This document shows, one piece after another, positions 52,708 to 60,504 of a stretch of 64,000 bases of DNA. Where the stretch lies: contig NZ_BMRM01000013.1 of the NCBI RefSeq assembly GCF_014648635.1, positions 1-64,000 on the forward strand. Reading direction: 5' to 3'. Source of the stretch: Streptomyces cinerochromogenes (lineage in GTDB: Bacteria; Actinomycetota; Actinomycetes; Streptomycetales; Streptomycetaceae). How positions within the stretch are numbered: position 1 is the first letter of the stretch; every line of letters starts with the position of its first letter. The position numbers were made by a program, and so were the translations under genes. The notes below the pieces were generated by a model. That model saw nothing but the letters and a program-made list of their open reading frames with translations. It made no database searches and was not told the origin of the DNA.

Positions 52708-54104
52708 TCTTCTCCTTCGTTCTCGCGCATGCGCAGCGCCGCGTGCCGGCCGCAGTCGCAGGTGCGGGCCCGCCGCAACCGGATCCCGAACTGGCTCGGA
52801 CGGGGGATCCGGATGGTGGCGCCGCCGGAGCCGAACTGCTGCAACACGCAGGTCCCGCCGAACACTCCGTCGAGCCGCCGCAACGCCGTCTCAGCCGTGG
52901 CATCGGAGACGGAGGGGTCGAGGAGCACGTTCCGCTTGCTCCGGATGCTGTGCGGAATGCCGTCCAGAGCTTGGCGGACCTGATCCTTCACGTGCTCCAG
53001 ATAGTCGACCTCGCACATCATCTGGAACGTGCGGCGGGGCAACGCCTCCCGGACTTCCCTCGCCGCCGCTTCGGAGGCCTCTCGCAGATCGACCGCCTGA
53101 CGCGCCCTGTCGCAGGCCCCGAGGACCTCGACCGCCACCTCGGCGGCAGGGCGGTCCGCGTTCTCACGGGCGATCGACACGTGCACGTTGACCAGATGGG
53201 CGGCACGGCTCTTCGGGGTCTCGCGCTCGGTGTCGGCGGCGTGCTGCTCCAACCTGGCGGCGGCGTGTGACAGGTTCCGGAGGTCCTCGGAGGTCAGCGC
53301 GGCATCCCCGGCCTCGAACCGCGAACGGAGGAGGGCCAGCCGCGCGACGTCCAGACCGGCCGCCCGGGCGGCGTCCTTCTCCAGTTCGGCGATGAGGTCC
53401 CGCTCAGCGGCCGGGGAGAGCACATACGGTCGTGCCGACGCGTCCTGTTCCCGCGCCGTGTCGCCCCACAGGGGCGCCGCCCACCGCTGCTTGTTCCGGG
53501 TGCGATGGATGAAGTAGTCGATCGTTTCCCCGTCGTCGGCCGACCCTGCCAGGTCCTCCTCGGCGGCCGTCAGCAGCCCGGACTCCCGGGCCTTGCGCAG
53601 CACTTCTCCTTGCGCCTTAACGGTCGTCGCACGGGACATCGACAGTGCGACAGGCACGAGCCCACGCAGCGACACACCCGGCAACTGGTCGAAGAGGGTC
53701 GTTCTGGCGCCCTGATGGGGCTCGGGCAGGGAGCGGCGGCTGACCCGGGAAAGCTCCGGGGCCGAGTGGCGCATGAACACCAGCGAGGTCCACACGGCCT
53801 CTTCCCCGGCTCCCGCCTCTTGCCCCTCGGACGTCACCCTGACCAGTCGGGACAGCCGGTCCGACTCGTACAGCAGATAGGCGAGCACTCCGGCAGGACC
53901 CTGCCGTACGGGGGCGATGCGTGGCTTCAGGCGGAAATCCGGGTCGATGCGCCTGAGGGAACCGGCCAGCGCCTCACGGAGTTCGCTGTGCGCCGCCGGC
54001 GCGTCGGCACGGGACACCTCCCGGACCCCGGTCAACAGGCGTACGGCATCGGTGAGAGCGGCATAGAGAGGCGACGCGCCTCCCACAACGGGTACGTTCA
54101 ACAT
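52704..54104 (-). CDS. Unrecognised 466-aa protein coupled to an HNH nuclease
   Basis: ATG at 54102-54104 is the best start (MLNVPVVGGASPLYAAL); earlier in-frame starts up to 54230 read as low-complexity Pro/Arg. No signal peptide. The centre is long and helical with many Ala, Glu and Arg (LSPAAERDLIAELEKDAARA, DLREASEAAAREVREALPR), and the C-terminus has a CDCGRH motif that may bind metal. Conserved-looking patches are WTSLVFMRHSAPELSR and DYFIHRTRNKQRW. I know no family match. The 4-bp overlap with the HNH gene suggests a two-component system, possibly defensive. Confidence 0.75.
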   Translation of the reverse strand: MLNVPVVGGASPLYAALTDAVRLLTGVREVSRADAPAAHSELREALAGSLRRIDPDFRLKPRIAPVRQGPAGVLAYLLYESDRLSRLVRVTSEGQEAGAGEEAVWTSLVFMRHSAPELSRVSRRSLPEPHQGARTTLFDQLPGVSLRGLVPVALSMSRATTVKAQGEVLRKARESGLLTAAEEDLAGSADDGETIDYFIHRTRNKQRWAAPLWGDTAREQDASARPYVLSPAAERDLIAELEKDAARAAGLDVARLALLRSRFEAGDAALTSEDLRNLSHAAARLEQHAADTERETPKSRAAHLVNVHVSIARENADRPAAEVAVEVLGACDRARQAVDLREASEAAAREVREALPRRTFQMMCEVDYLEHVKDQVRQALDGIPHSIRSKRNVLLDPSVSDATAETALRRLDGVFGGTCVLQQFGSGGATIRIPRPSQFGIRLRRARTCDCGRHAALRMRENEGEE

Positions 54105-54257
54105 GGCAGACAGATCATGGCAGGTCCACGACGCCTGCTCCCATCCGGTGACCGCTCCGGCGTGCGGGGGCGACCGCCGTCCGTGCGGCAGGCACCGCGG
54201 CCACCGGCCTGCTCGCCGGGGAGCTGTCACGGAGGCATCCGTGGCGACGGTGCCTGG

Positions 54258-54794
54258 TCAGCGGTCGAGTGCGGGCAGGTGGGCCAGGCCGGTGTCGAGC
54301 ATGATGCGGTCGACCGTCTCGTGCAGGGCGCTGTCGGCACCGATGACGGTCTCGCCGCCGCCGGGGAGCAGATCGCGCGGTCGGTACCAGTCGCGCAGTT
54401 GCGTCTCGTCCACGTCGTCCGCGATCGGCTTGGTGGCGTGCCGGGCGAGGGTCTCACCGAACGGTACGTCCAGGTAGTAGCCGTGGGTCGGGCCGCGGTG
54501 GTCGGCGCGCAGTCGGGCGAGCATGTCGCCGTAGCGGTCGGCGTAGAGGATGCCTTCGACCACGACGTGATAGCCGGCGTCCAGGGCGTAGCGGGCCGTC
54601 AGGTCGATCAGGCCGATGTTCGCCGCTCCGGGGCGGTCGCGCTCGCGCAGCACGATGCGGCGGAGGTTGTCCTGGCCGACCAGGGCCAGACCGCGGCCGA
54701 ACCTCGCGCGGAGGCCGGCCGCGACGGACGACTTCCCCGAGGCGCTGTTGCCGCGCAGGATGACCAGCCGGGTCTCTTCAGTGCCCACCATCAC
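54258..54794 (-). CDS. P-loop kinase (zeta-toxin/AAA_33-like)
   Basis: 178 aa. Walker A LRGNSASGKSS near the N-terminus, GQDNLRR with a substrate Asp, VVEGILYADRYGDMLARL as Walker-B-like strand and a lid with Arg residues. The family includes small-molecule and nucleotide kinases and antibiotic phosphotransferases. GTG at 54794 is seven bases after TAGGGT and the likely 5' end of a leaderless message; ATG at 54791 is equivalent. Confidence 0.8.
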   Translation of the reverse strand: MMVGTEETRLVILRGNSASGKSSVAAGLRARFGRGLALVGQDNLRRIVLRERDRPGAANIGLIDLTARYALDAGYHVVVEGILYADRYGDMLARLRADHRGPTHGYYLDVPFGETLARHATKPIADDVDETQLRDWYRPRDLLPGGGETVIGADSALHETVDRIMLDTGLAHLPALDR

Positions 54795-54801
54795 AGCGGT
54801 C

Positions 54802-54807
54802 ACCCTA
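54802..54807 (-). promoter_or_regulatory. -10 box of a leaderless transcript (P-loop kinase)
   Basis: Minus-strand TAGGGT ends seven bases before the GTG at 54792-54794. Confidence 0.5.
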
Positions 54808-55239
54808 GCGACCACCGGTGACCAGGAACCTGCGGCAGGGGACACCTGTGGGTCCTGGCCGCCGACGCCCTCGACACCCCCGCCGGTCTCCCCTGGCCCC
54901 GGCCACCACCCGTGACCACCGCGCTGCTCCGCGACGGCAGGCGGGAGCGAGGGGTTGATGTAGCTGGTGTCGGCCGGGGTGACGGCGGTGCCGGGGTGAC
55001 GGCGGCGTCGATGTGGTCCAGGACCTTCGGGGCGACGACCACGTCGGCCGCGGGCAGCTGTGTGCGGAGGTGTCCGCGGTGCGGGGGGCCGGTGAGGACC
55101 AAGGCGACCGCGGGGTGGTTGAGGGCGGCGCGCACGTCGTCGAGTTCCGGACTCCCAGTGCCGGGGTGCCCGGCCGCCTGTCCTGGGCGAGTCGGGCGTC
55201 CGACGGGGAACGCCGCCTGCACCGGGCCGCCGGGCCGCG
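54808..55239. other. 432-bp region with a possible coding remnant
   Basis: On the minus strand about 54990-55165 reads SPELDDVRAALNHPAVALVL and continues TGPPHRGHLRTQL, PAADVVVAPKVLDHIDAAV, which looks like real protein. The frame has no start or stop fitting an intact gene, and the flanks are low-complexity. Probably a decayed gene of unknown type. Confidence 0.35.
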
Positions 55240-56373
55240 TCACTGCAGCGCGGGATGCAGCCTCTCGCGTACGCTCCACGGTTCCTGGTCGACGCCCACT
55301 CCGTCCAGCGTCATCCCGGCGAAGATCCCGAGGGCCCCCGAGAAGACGCCCAACAGCAGGCTGGCCCAGTACGGGACGACGTCCAGCAGGAACGGCAGCG
55401 CGAGGAGGGCGCCGACCGCCGCGACGCCCAGGTGCCGGCCGTGCACCTTCGGGAAGTAGCGGGACGGCCGGGGAAGCGGCGTGACAGTGAGCGCGGTGTC
55501 GGTCGCGCACACCGGTGCGGCACCCTGGCGCAGGTAGGGCGCGTAGTCCTCCTCCTGCGTCACGCCCCAGACCACATGGCCGGAGTCGGAGACGAAGGCG
55601 GCGGCAACCTTGCGCTCCTTCTCCGTGCCCGCGATGTCGCGCCACCGGGTCGGCCAGCACAGCCAGCCGCCGTGCCCCACGAGCTGGGCAGCGGCATGGG
55701 TGAGGTGTTTCTCGCTGACGATGACGCTGTGGCCGGCGTGCGTCGCCCGGAGCCGGACGGTCCCTCGGCCGTCGGTCTCACCCTCGGGTACCAGCTCGAT
55801 GTGGTACGAGGATCTGACGCCGATCCGGCCGACACCCGTCCCTGTCGGGTACCGGTACGTCTCCCGGACCGGGGTACCGAACCGGACACGAACCGCGTGC
55901 ACGCCGCCCGCGGCGGCGTCTTCCCTGAGCATGCGCTGCGCGGGATCGAGGTAGCTCTGGAGCAGGGAGAGGTTGCACAGGGACAGCGCGGCACCCAGGA
56001 CGAAGGTGAGCACGACGAACAGGTCACCCAGGAGCGACTCGCGGCCCTCGTTGGCTGCGCAGGCGGCCACGTTGGGTGCCCAGACGGTGAGATAGGCCGC
56101 GGCGATGAGCCCCCAGTCGCGGCGTACCGCTCCCAGCTTGCCGGGGATCGCCGTCCGGGCAGGGGCGGTCGCCGGCAGCGGTTTCACGAGGGGGGCTGAC
56201 CGAGAGGCCAGCAGCCAGCCCAGGGCGAACAGCGCCGCCAGGGCCAGCAGCACGACGATGTCGAGGCGTCGGCCGGTGTCGCTCCGGAACGTCGCCGCGC
56301 CCCATGCGGCGGCCGTCGACACGAGAGCCGCCGCCCCCAGAGCCCTGGCGAGTGGTGTGGAAAGGTGCTGCAT
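55240..56373 (-). CDS. Membrane protein of unknown function
   Basis: 377 aa, ATG with GGGGGAG five to six bases upstream. Hydrophobic segments: ALGAAALVSTAAAWGAATF, IVVLLALAALFALGWLLA, DWGLIAAAYLTVWAPNVAAC, DLFVVLTFVLGAALSLCNLS near the N-terminus; GVAAVGALLALPFLLDVV and ASLLLGVFSGALGIFAGM at the C-terminus. Between them lies a ~170-residue soluble beta-rich domain (YHIELVPEGETDGRGTVRL). Family not recognised. Upstream 56374-56657 holds no clear gene. Confidence 0.7.
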   Translation of the reverse strand: MQHLSTPLARALGAAALVSTAAAWGAATFRSDTGRRLDIVVLLALAALFALGWLLASRSAPLVKPLPATAPARTAIPGKLGAVRRDWGLIAAAYLTVWAPNVAACAANEGRESLLGDLFVVLTFVLGAALSLCNLSLLQSYLDPAQRMLREDAAAGGVHAVRVRFGTPVRETYRYPTGTGVGRIGVRSSYHIELVPEGETDGRGTVRLRATHAGHSVIVSEKHLTHAAAQLVGHGGWLCWPTRWRDIAGTEKERKVAAAFVSDSGHVVWGVTQEEDYAPYLRQGAAPVCATDTALTVTPLPRPSRYFPKVHGRHLGVAAVGALLALPFLLDVVPYWASLLLGVFSGALGIFAGMTLDGVGVDQEPWSVRERLHPALQ

Positions 56374-56657
56374 GCGGTCTCCCCCTGACCCCGACCGTGA
56401 AGATCTCGTGCGCGGCAAGGAGATTACGCCCCCTTGATCAGCTTCCGGAAGGGCGTGGATGCGTACTGCGTCAGTGTGAACCACACACGATCGTCGAGCC
56501 GGGGACGGTGCCCGGCGCCGGACTGCACCGCCAGTTCGGCATGCTCGCAGAGACCGGCATACGCCGCGGAGTCCGCAGCAGCAGCCCGACGTCGTAGCAC
56601 CGGCGGGCAAGAGCACCGCCCTCCAGAATCTGTGAGGAGTTCTTGGGGCGCGGGGTA

Positions 56658-57620
56658 TCACCACTGGCTGACGAGCGGCGTCCCCGGTTCGTGCTGTCGC
56701 CAGGCTTCGGCGAGGCGGGTGAGGCGTGCGGGGGCGGCGATGCCGCGCACGGTCGCGATCCTGCCGCCCGCGAGGTCGAAGGTCACGGCGCCGACGACCT
56801 GGTCGCCGACCACGAAGAGGATGGCGGGGGCGCCGTTGACGAGCGCGTAGTGGATGGCGGGCGTACCGCCGGCCAGTCGTCGTTTCGCGGGTGAGGGTGT
56901 GAAGCCGGCCCGTGCGACCGCGGCGATGCGCCGCGCGGTGTCGAACCGCACCAGCTTCTCGGTCAGTCCCGCGCCGTCGGAGATCGCTGTAGCGTCGTCG
57001 GTGAGCAGTGCCACCAGCCGTTCGGTACGGCCCGAGGCGGCAGCGGCGAGGAATTCCTCGACGATGCCGCGGGCGGACGCCGGGTCGACCTCACCGCCGC
57101 CGCGGCGTGCGGCGATGATGCGGCGCCGGGCGCGGTGGAGGTGCTGCTGGCTCGCGGACTCGGTGATGTCGAGGATCCCGGCGATCTCGGCGTGGCTGTA
57201 GGAGAACGCTTCGCGCAGGACGTAGACGGCCCGCTCACAGGGCGACAGGCGCTCCACGAGAGTCAGCACGGCCAGGGAGACCGATTCGCGCTGCTCGAAG
57301 GTGTCGGCCGGGCCGAGCATCGGGTCGCCGTCGAGGAGCGGTTCGGGAAGCCAGGCGCCCACGGCGCGTTCACGGCGGGCCCGTGCCGAGCGGAGCCGGT
57401 CCAGGCACAGGTTGGTGACGACCTTGGTCAGCCATGCCTCCGGCACCTTGATGAGCTGCCGGTCGGCGGCCTGCCAGTGCAGGAACGCGTCCTGTACGGC
57501 GTCCTCCGCGTCGGCGGCGGAGCCGAGGAGACGGTACGCCAAGGAGGCCAGCCGGTTCCGGCTGGCCTCGAACCGAGGCGTGTCGAAGGCTTCGGTGACG
57601 GTGCTGTCCACGCGGACCAC
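56658..57620 (-). CDS. sigJ: ECF41-type RNA polymerase sigma factor with SnoaL-like C-terminal domain
   Basis: 320 aa. Region 2 has LASLAYRLLGSAADAEDAVQ and WLTKVVTNLCLDRLRS; region 4 has LSPCERAVYVLREAFSYSHA and then EIAGILDITESASQQHLHRA. The extra ~130-residue C-terminal domain is SnoaL-like and modulates activity in ECF41 factors; no anti-sigma factor is needed. GTG 57620 is the longest start; GTG 57611 has the better ribosome site. It follows a flavoprotein gene with a 9-bp gap, as ECF41 factors usually sit with an oxidoreductase-type gene that is their target. Confidence 0.88.
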   Translation of the reverse strand: MVRVDSTVTEAFDTPRFEASRNRLASLAYRLLGSAADAEDAVQDAFLHWQAADRQLIKVPEAWLTKVVTNLCLDRLRSARARRERAVGAWLPEPLLDGDPMLGPADTFEQRESVSLAVLTLVERLSPCERAVYVLREAFSYSHAEIAGILDITESASQQHLHRARRRIIAARRGGGEVDPASARGIVEEFLAAAASGRTERLVALLTDDATAISDGAGLTEKLVRFDTARRIAAVARAGFTPSPAKRRLAGGTPAIHYALVNGAPAILFVVGDQVVGAVTFDLAGGRIATVRGIAAPARLTRLAEAWRQHEPGTPLVSQW

Positions 57621-57629
57621 CCCGGGCGG

Positions 57630-58913
57630 CTACGCGATCGACTTCTCGGCGGACGAACTCCCGGACGATTCCGCGGAAGAGTTCGTGGACGAGTTCGTGG
57701 GCGAAACCGCCGGCGTGCCCGCGGACGTGTCCAGGGACGTGTCCGGGGCGGCAACCAGGCTGCGTCGGCGTTTGGGCAACCCGAAGGTCGGGTGCGAGGT
57801 GGTCCACAGCGAGGCGTTGAGAATGCCCGCCTTGATCCGTGCGGCCTTCCGGCCGCCCATGTACTTCGGCTTCGCCCGCGCTTCGTCGTCGACCATCTGC
57901 AGGATGCCGTCCCGCCGCCCGAGGCTGATGTGGTTGCCCAGGTACTCCAGTCTGGTGTGGGGGATCCGGCGGCCGGTCAGGCGTCCCACGACCGCGGCAA
58001 CCGCCTGCATGCTGGTGTAGCCGGCCGAGGCGCAGGACATCGGCAGGGGCCGGCCGTTGTCGCCGACGGCACAGACGCTGTCGCCGGCGGCGTGGACGTC
58101 CGGGTGCGAGACGGACCGCATCGTGCGATCGACGACGATCCGGCCGTCCCCGGTCACCTCCAGCCCGCCCGTGGCGGCGATGGGGCTGACCGCGAACCCG
58201 GCTGCCCAGACGGTCGCGTCGGATGCCAGCACAGTGCCGTCGGCGCACAGCACCCGGGTCGGTTCGACGGCTTCGACGCTGGTGTGTTCCAGGACGGTGA
58301 TGCCCAGCCGGGCACAGGCCCGACGCAGGTGGCTGCGGGCTCCGGCGGACAAGTGGGCGCCCAGCCCACCGCGGGCGACCAGCGTCACCGACAGGCCGGG
58401 CCGGGACTCGGCGAGTTCGGTGGCGGTCTCGATGCCGGTCAGCCCGTCCCCGACGACCAGCACACTCCCCCTTTCGCCCCGCTCGTCCAGGCTGTCCAGG
58501 CGCTCGCGCAGGCGCAGCGCCGAGGGCCGGCCGGCGACGTCGAAGGCGTGCTCGGCCACGCCGGGGACGCCGCGGTCGTCGACGTGACTGCCGAGCGCGT
58601 AGAACAGCGTGTCGTAGCCGATCTCGCCGCCGCCCTCGGCGTCGGCCACGGCGACGGTCCGGCGCTCGGGGTCGACAGCGGTGACACGGGCCAGACGCAG
58701 CCGTATCCCCGTCCCCGCGAAGACGTCGGCGAGCTTGGGGGTCTCGATCTCCTGGCCGGCCGCGAGCTGGTGCAGCCGCAATCGCTGGACGAAGTCCGGT
58801 ACAGCGTTGACCACGGTGATCTCGGCGTCCGCCGGAGACAGCCGGCGCGCCAGGTTCCCGGCCGCGTAGGCCCCGGCATAGCCGGCCCCGAGGACCACGA
58901 TGCGGTGCTTCAT
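57630..58913 (-). CDS. NADH dehydrogenase-like (NDH-2 type) FAD oxidoreductase
   Basis: 427 aa, ATG with GGAGAG four bases upstream. FAD site VVLGAGYAGAYAAGNLARRL, NADH site SVLVVGDGLTGIETATELAE, and the second FAD contact VHAAGDSVCAVGDNGRP. A C-terminal helix part (LGRRDGILQMVDDEARAKPK) is followed by a Ser/Thr-rich tail of about 40 residues that looks dispensable. It oxidises NAD(P)H and passes electrons to quinone or another acceptor. Likely part of the ECF41 sigma regulon. Confidence 0.88.
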   Translation of the reverse strand: MKHRIVVLGAGYAGAYAAGNLARRLSPADAEITVVNAVPDFVQRLRLHQLAAGQEIETPKLADVFAGTGIRLRLARVTAVDPERRTVAVADAEGGGEIGYDTLFYALGSHVDDRGVPGVAEHAFDVAGRPSALRLRERLDSLDERGERGSVLVVGDGLTGIETATELAESRPGLSVTLVARGGLGAHLSAGARSHLRRACARLGITVLEHTSVEAVEPTRVLCADGTVLASDATVWAAGFAVSPIAATGGLEVTGDGRIVVDRTMRSVSHPDVHAAGDSVCAVGDNGRPLPMSCASAGYTSMQAVAAVVGRLTGRRIPHTRLEYLGNHISLGRRDGILQMVDDEARAKPKYMGGRKAARIKAGILNASLWTTSHPTFGLPKRRRSLVAAPDTSLDTSAGTPAVSPTNSSTNSSAESSGSSSAEKSIA

Positions 58914-59076
58914 GTGTCTCTCCTGCCTGTTCGCTTGCTCCCTCGGTGGGTTGAGCGGAACAGCAGCCCGATCCCTGACAGACATCGCATGTGTCGTGCG
59001 TCACATGGCCACGGGGTGCAAGGTGGCGGGCGCCAAGCCACCGGCTCCGCGCCCGCCGCCGTTGCCGCCGTGGAAC

Positions 59077-59277
59077 TCAGTTCGAGTGCGGCCGGCCGTC
59101 ACGGAGCCACGTCACCACGATCAGCGCCGCGGTCACGTACATCACGACGCTGAAGTTGGCCACTGATTCGACGTACTGCTCGTATCCGTCTGCGCGGAGC
59201 TGGAGCGCGAAGAAGCCGAGGGCCGTCCCGAGCGCCGCGATCGCGGCAGCCAGGGAGCCGAACGGGACCTTGGACAT
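59077..59277 (-). CDS. Small membrane protein (66 aa)
   Basis: ATG with GGAGGAAG eight bases upstream. Two transmembrane helices: FGSLAAAIAALGTALGFFAL and NFSVVMYVTAALIVVTWL, with a short charged loop RADGYEQYVES between. No family recognised. Clear ribosome site and clean hydrophobic pattern support a real gene. Confidence 0.7.
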   Translation of the reverse strand: MSKVPFGSLAAAIAALGTALGFFALQLRADGYEQYVESVANFSVVMYVTAALIVVTWLRDGRPHSN

Positions 59278-59466
59278 GGGTGTACTTCCTCCACAATGCG
59301 AGGCGACTGGTCAGTACCAGACTCTACGTGTCCGGGGTCAACGTCCCTTTGCCCGGCCTGAGTCGGGGTCGCCACCGGCACGGCGAGGGAACCGAAGGAC
59401 GCCTTGGTCTGCCGGCCGGCGTGGAGCCCGGGTCCCACTCGGCTGCGCGGGACTTGAGTTCAGGGG

Positions 59467-60180
59467 TCAGCGGGCGGGGGAAGGCGACGTGCTCGGTGAG
59501 CCGCTCCTGGTGGGAGAGGGGCTGGTGCCGTCCGAAGGACTGGCGGAGGGACGCGTGGACGGGGTCGCCGTTCGCGAGGGCGGGCTGGAACGGCGGCTGC
59601 TGGAGGGCCGGGGGGTGGGCTTCTCCTTCACTGGTGGCGGCGCACTGGTGGTGGCGGCGGAAGGCGAGGAGACCGGTGGCCTGCGGCGAGGCGGCGCCGG
59701 TGCGGGGCGCCGGTCGTCGCCACTGTTCCGGTCCCGGACGCCGCTTCGCGCCGGATGCGTGGACTCCCTCTCCGGTGAGGCCGGGGAGCCGGTGACGCGG
59801 ACCTCCGGCTCCACCGAGGACGACTCCGGGGGCGGGGCTGCTCGCGGGGCTGTCGACTGGAGGAGCACCGACGCGGTGGCCACGCCGCCGAGGATGGTGA
59901 AGGCGACCGCGACAACGGACTGGACGGCGTACTTCTTCAGCCGCGGCGGGCGGTCGTACCGGTCCGCCGGCAGGTCCTGCGGCGGAGTCGGCGGGCCGAG
60001 AAGGGGGGACTCGGAGGAGCCCGGATCCCCGTTGAAGAGGACTTCCGGCATCGCTCCGTCGACGGCCGGAGCACCGTCTCTCCGCTCGCTCGGCTGTGTC
60101 ATGCCGGAGTCGTACGCCCCGCACTCGGGGCAGGTTACGGCGCCGTTGAGCGTGCGGTTGCACGGAATGCAGTAGTCCAT
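59467..60180 (-). CDS. SCO2400-family zinc-ribbon membrane protein
   Basis: 237 aa from the ATG at 60178-60180. It starts MDYCIPCNRTLNGAVTCPEC, a CxxC...CxxC zinc ribbon characteristic of this Streptomyces family, then a cytoplasmic linker, one transmembrane helix (YAVQSVVAVAFTILGGVATA at about residues 85-110) and a long Ser/Pro/Thr-rich extracellular tail. Function unknown; it may sense or tether at the envelope. Confidence 0.75.
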   Translation of the reverse strand: MDYCIPCNRTLNGAVTCPECGAYDSGMTQPSERRDGAPAVDGAMPEVLFNGDPGSSESPLLGPPTPPQDLPADRYDRPPRLKKYAVQSVVAVAFTILGGVATASVLLQSTAPRAAPPPESSSVEPEVRVTGSPASPERESTHPARSGVRDRNSGDDRRPAPAPPRRRPPVSSPSAATTSAPPPVKEKPTPRPSSSRRSSPPSRTATPSTRPSASPSDGTSPSPTRSGSPSTSPSPAR

Positions 60181-60444
60181 GAAGCGGCCGTTCTCAGTTG
60201 TCGAGTTGACGGAAGGCAAGGGGTGACCCGAGCCGGGCAGCGGTCAGCAGCTACCGGGGTCAACGGGACGCAGGCAACGCGTGCTCAATCGTCGGCCGAC
60301 AATGTGGGGTATGTAACGCTGCGGCAAAGTCGTTGGTGACCGGCCTCCCGTGAGGCGTGGGGTACGGCGGGGAAGGCCCAGCCGCCGTGACGCGCTCCCC
60401 CTGTGCTCTCACGGTGCGGACCAGGTGACCAGCGGCGGCAACCC
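60181..60444. other. Intergenic region upstream of the SCO2400-family gene
   Basis: No gene is seen between the zinc-ribbon gene and the terminator of the acyl-CoA dehydrogenase gene. It probably carries the promoter of the former. Confidence 0.5.
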
Positions 60445-60473
60445 GGGGGCCGGGCCCGCGCGGCCCGGCCCCC
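60445..60473 (-). terminator. Terminator hairpin after acyl-CoA dehydrogenase gene
   Basis: 12-bp perfect stem GGGGGCCGGGCC / GGCCCGGCCCCC with loop CGCGC, 31 bp beyond the stop codon. Confidence 0.8.
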
Positions 60474-60504
60474 GTGAGGCGCTCCTTCGATGTGTACGGC
60501 GTGT

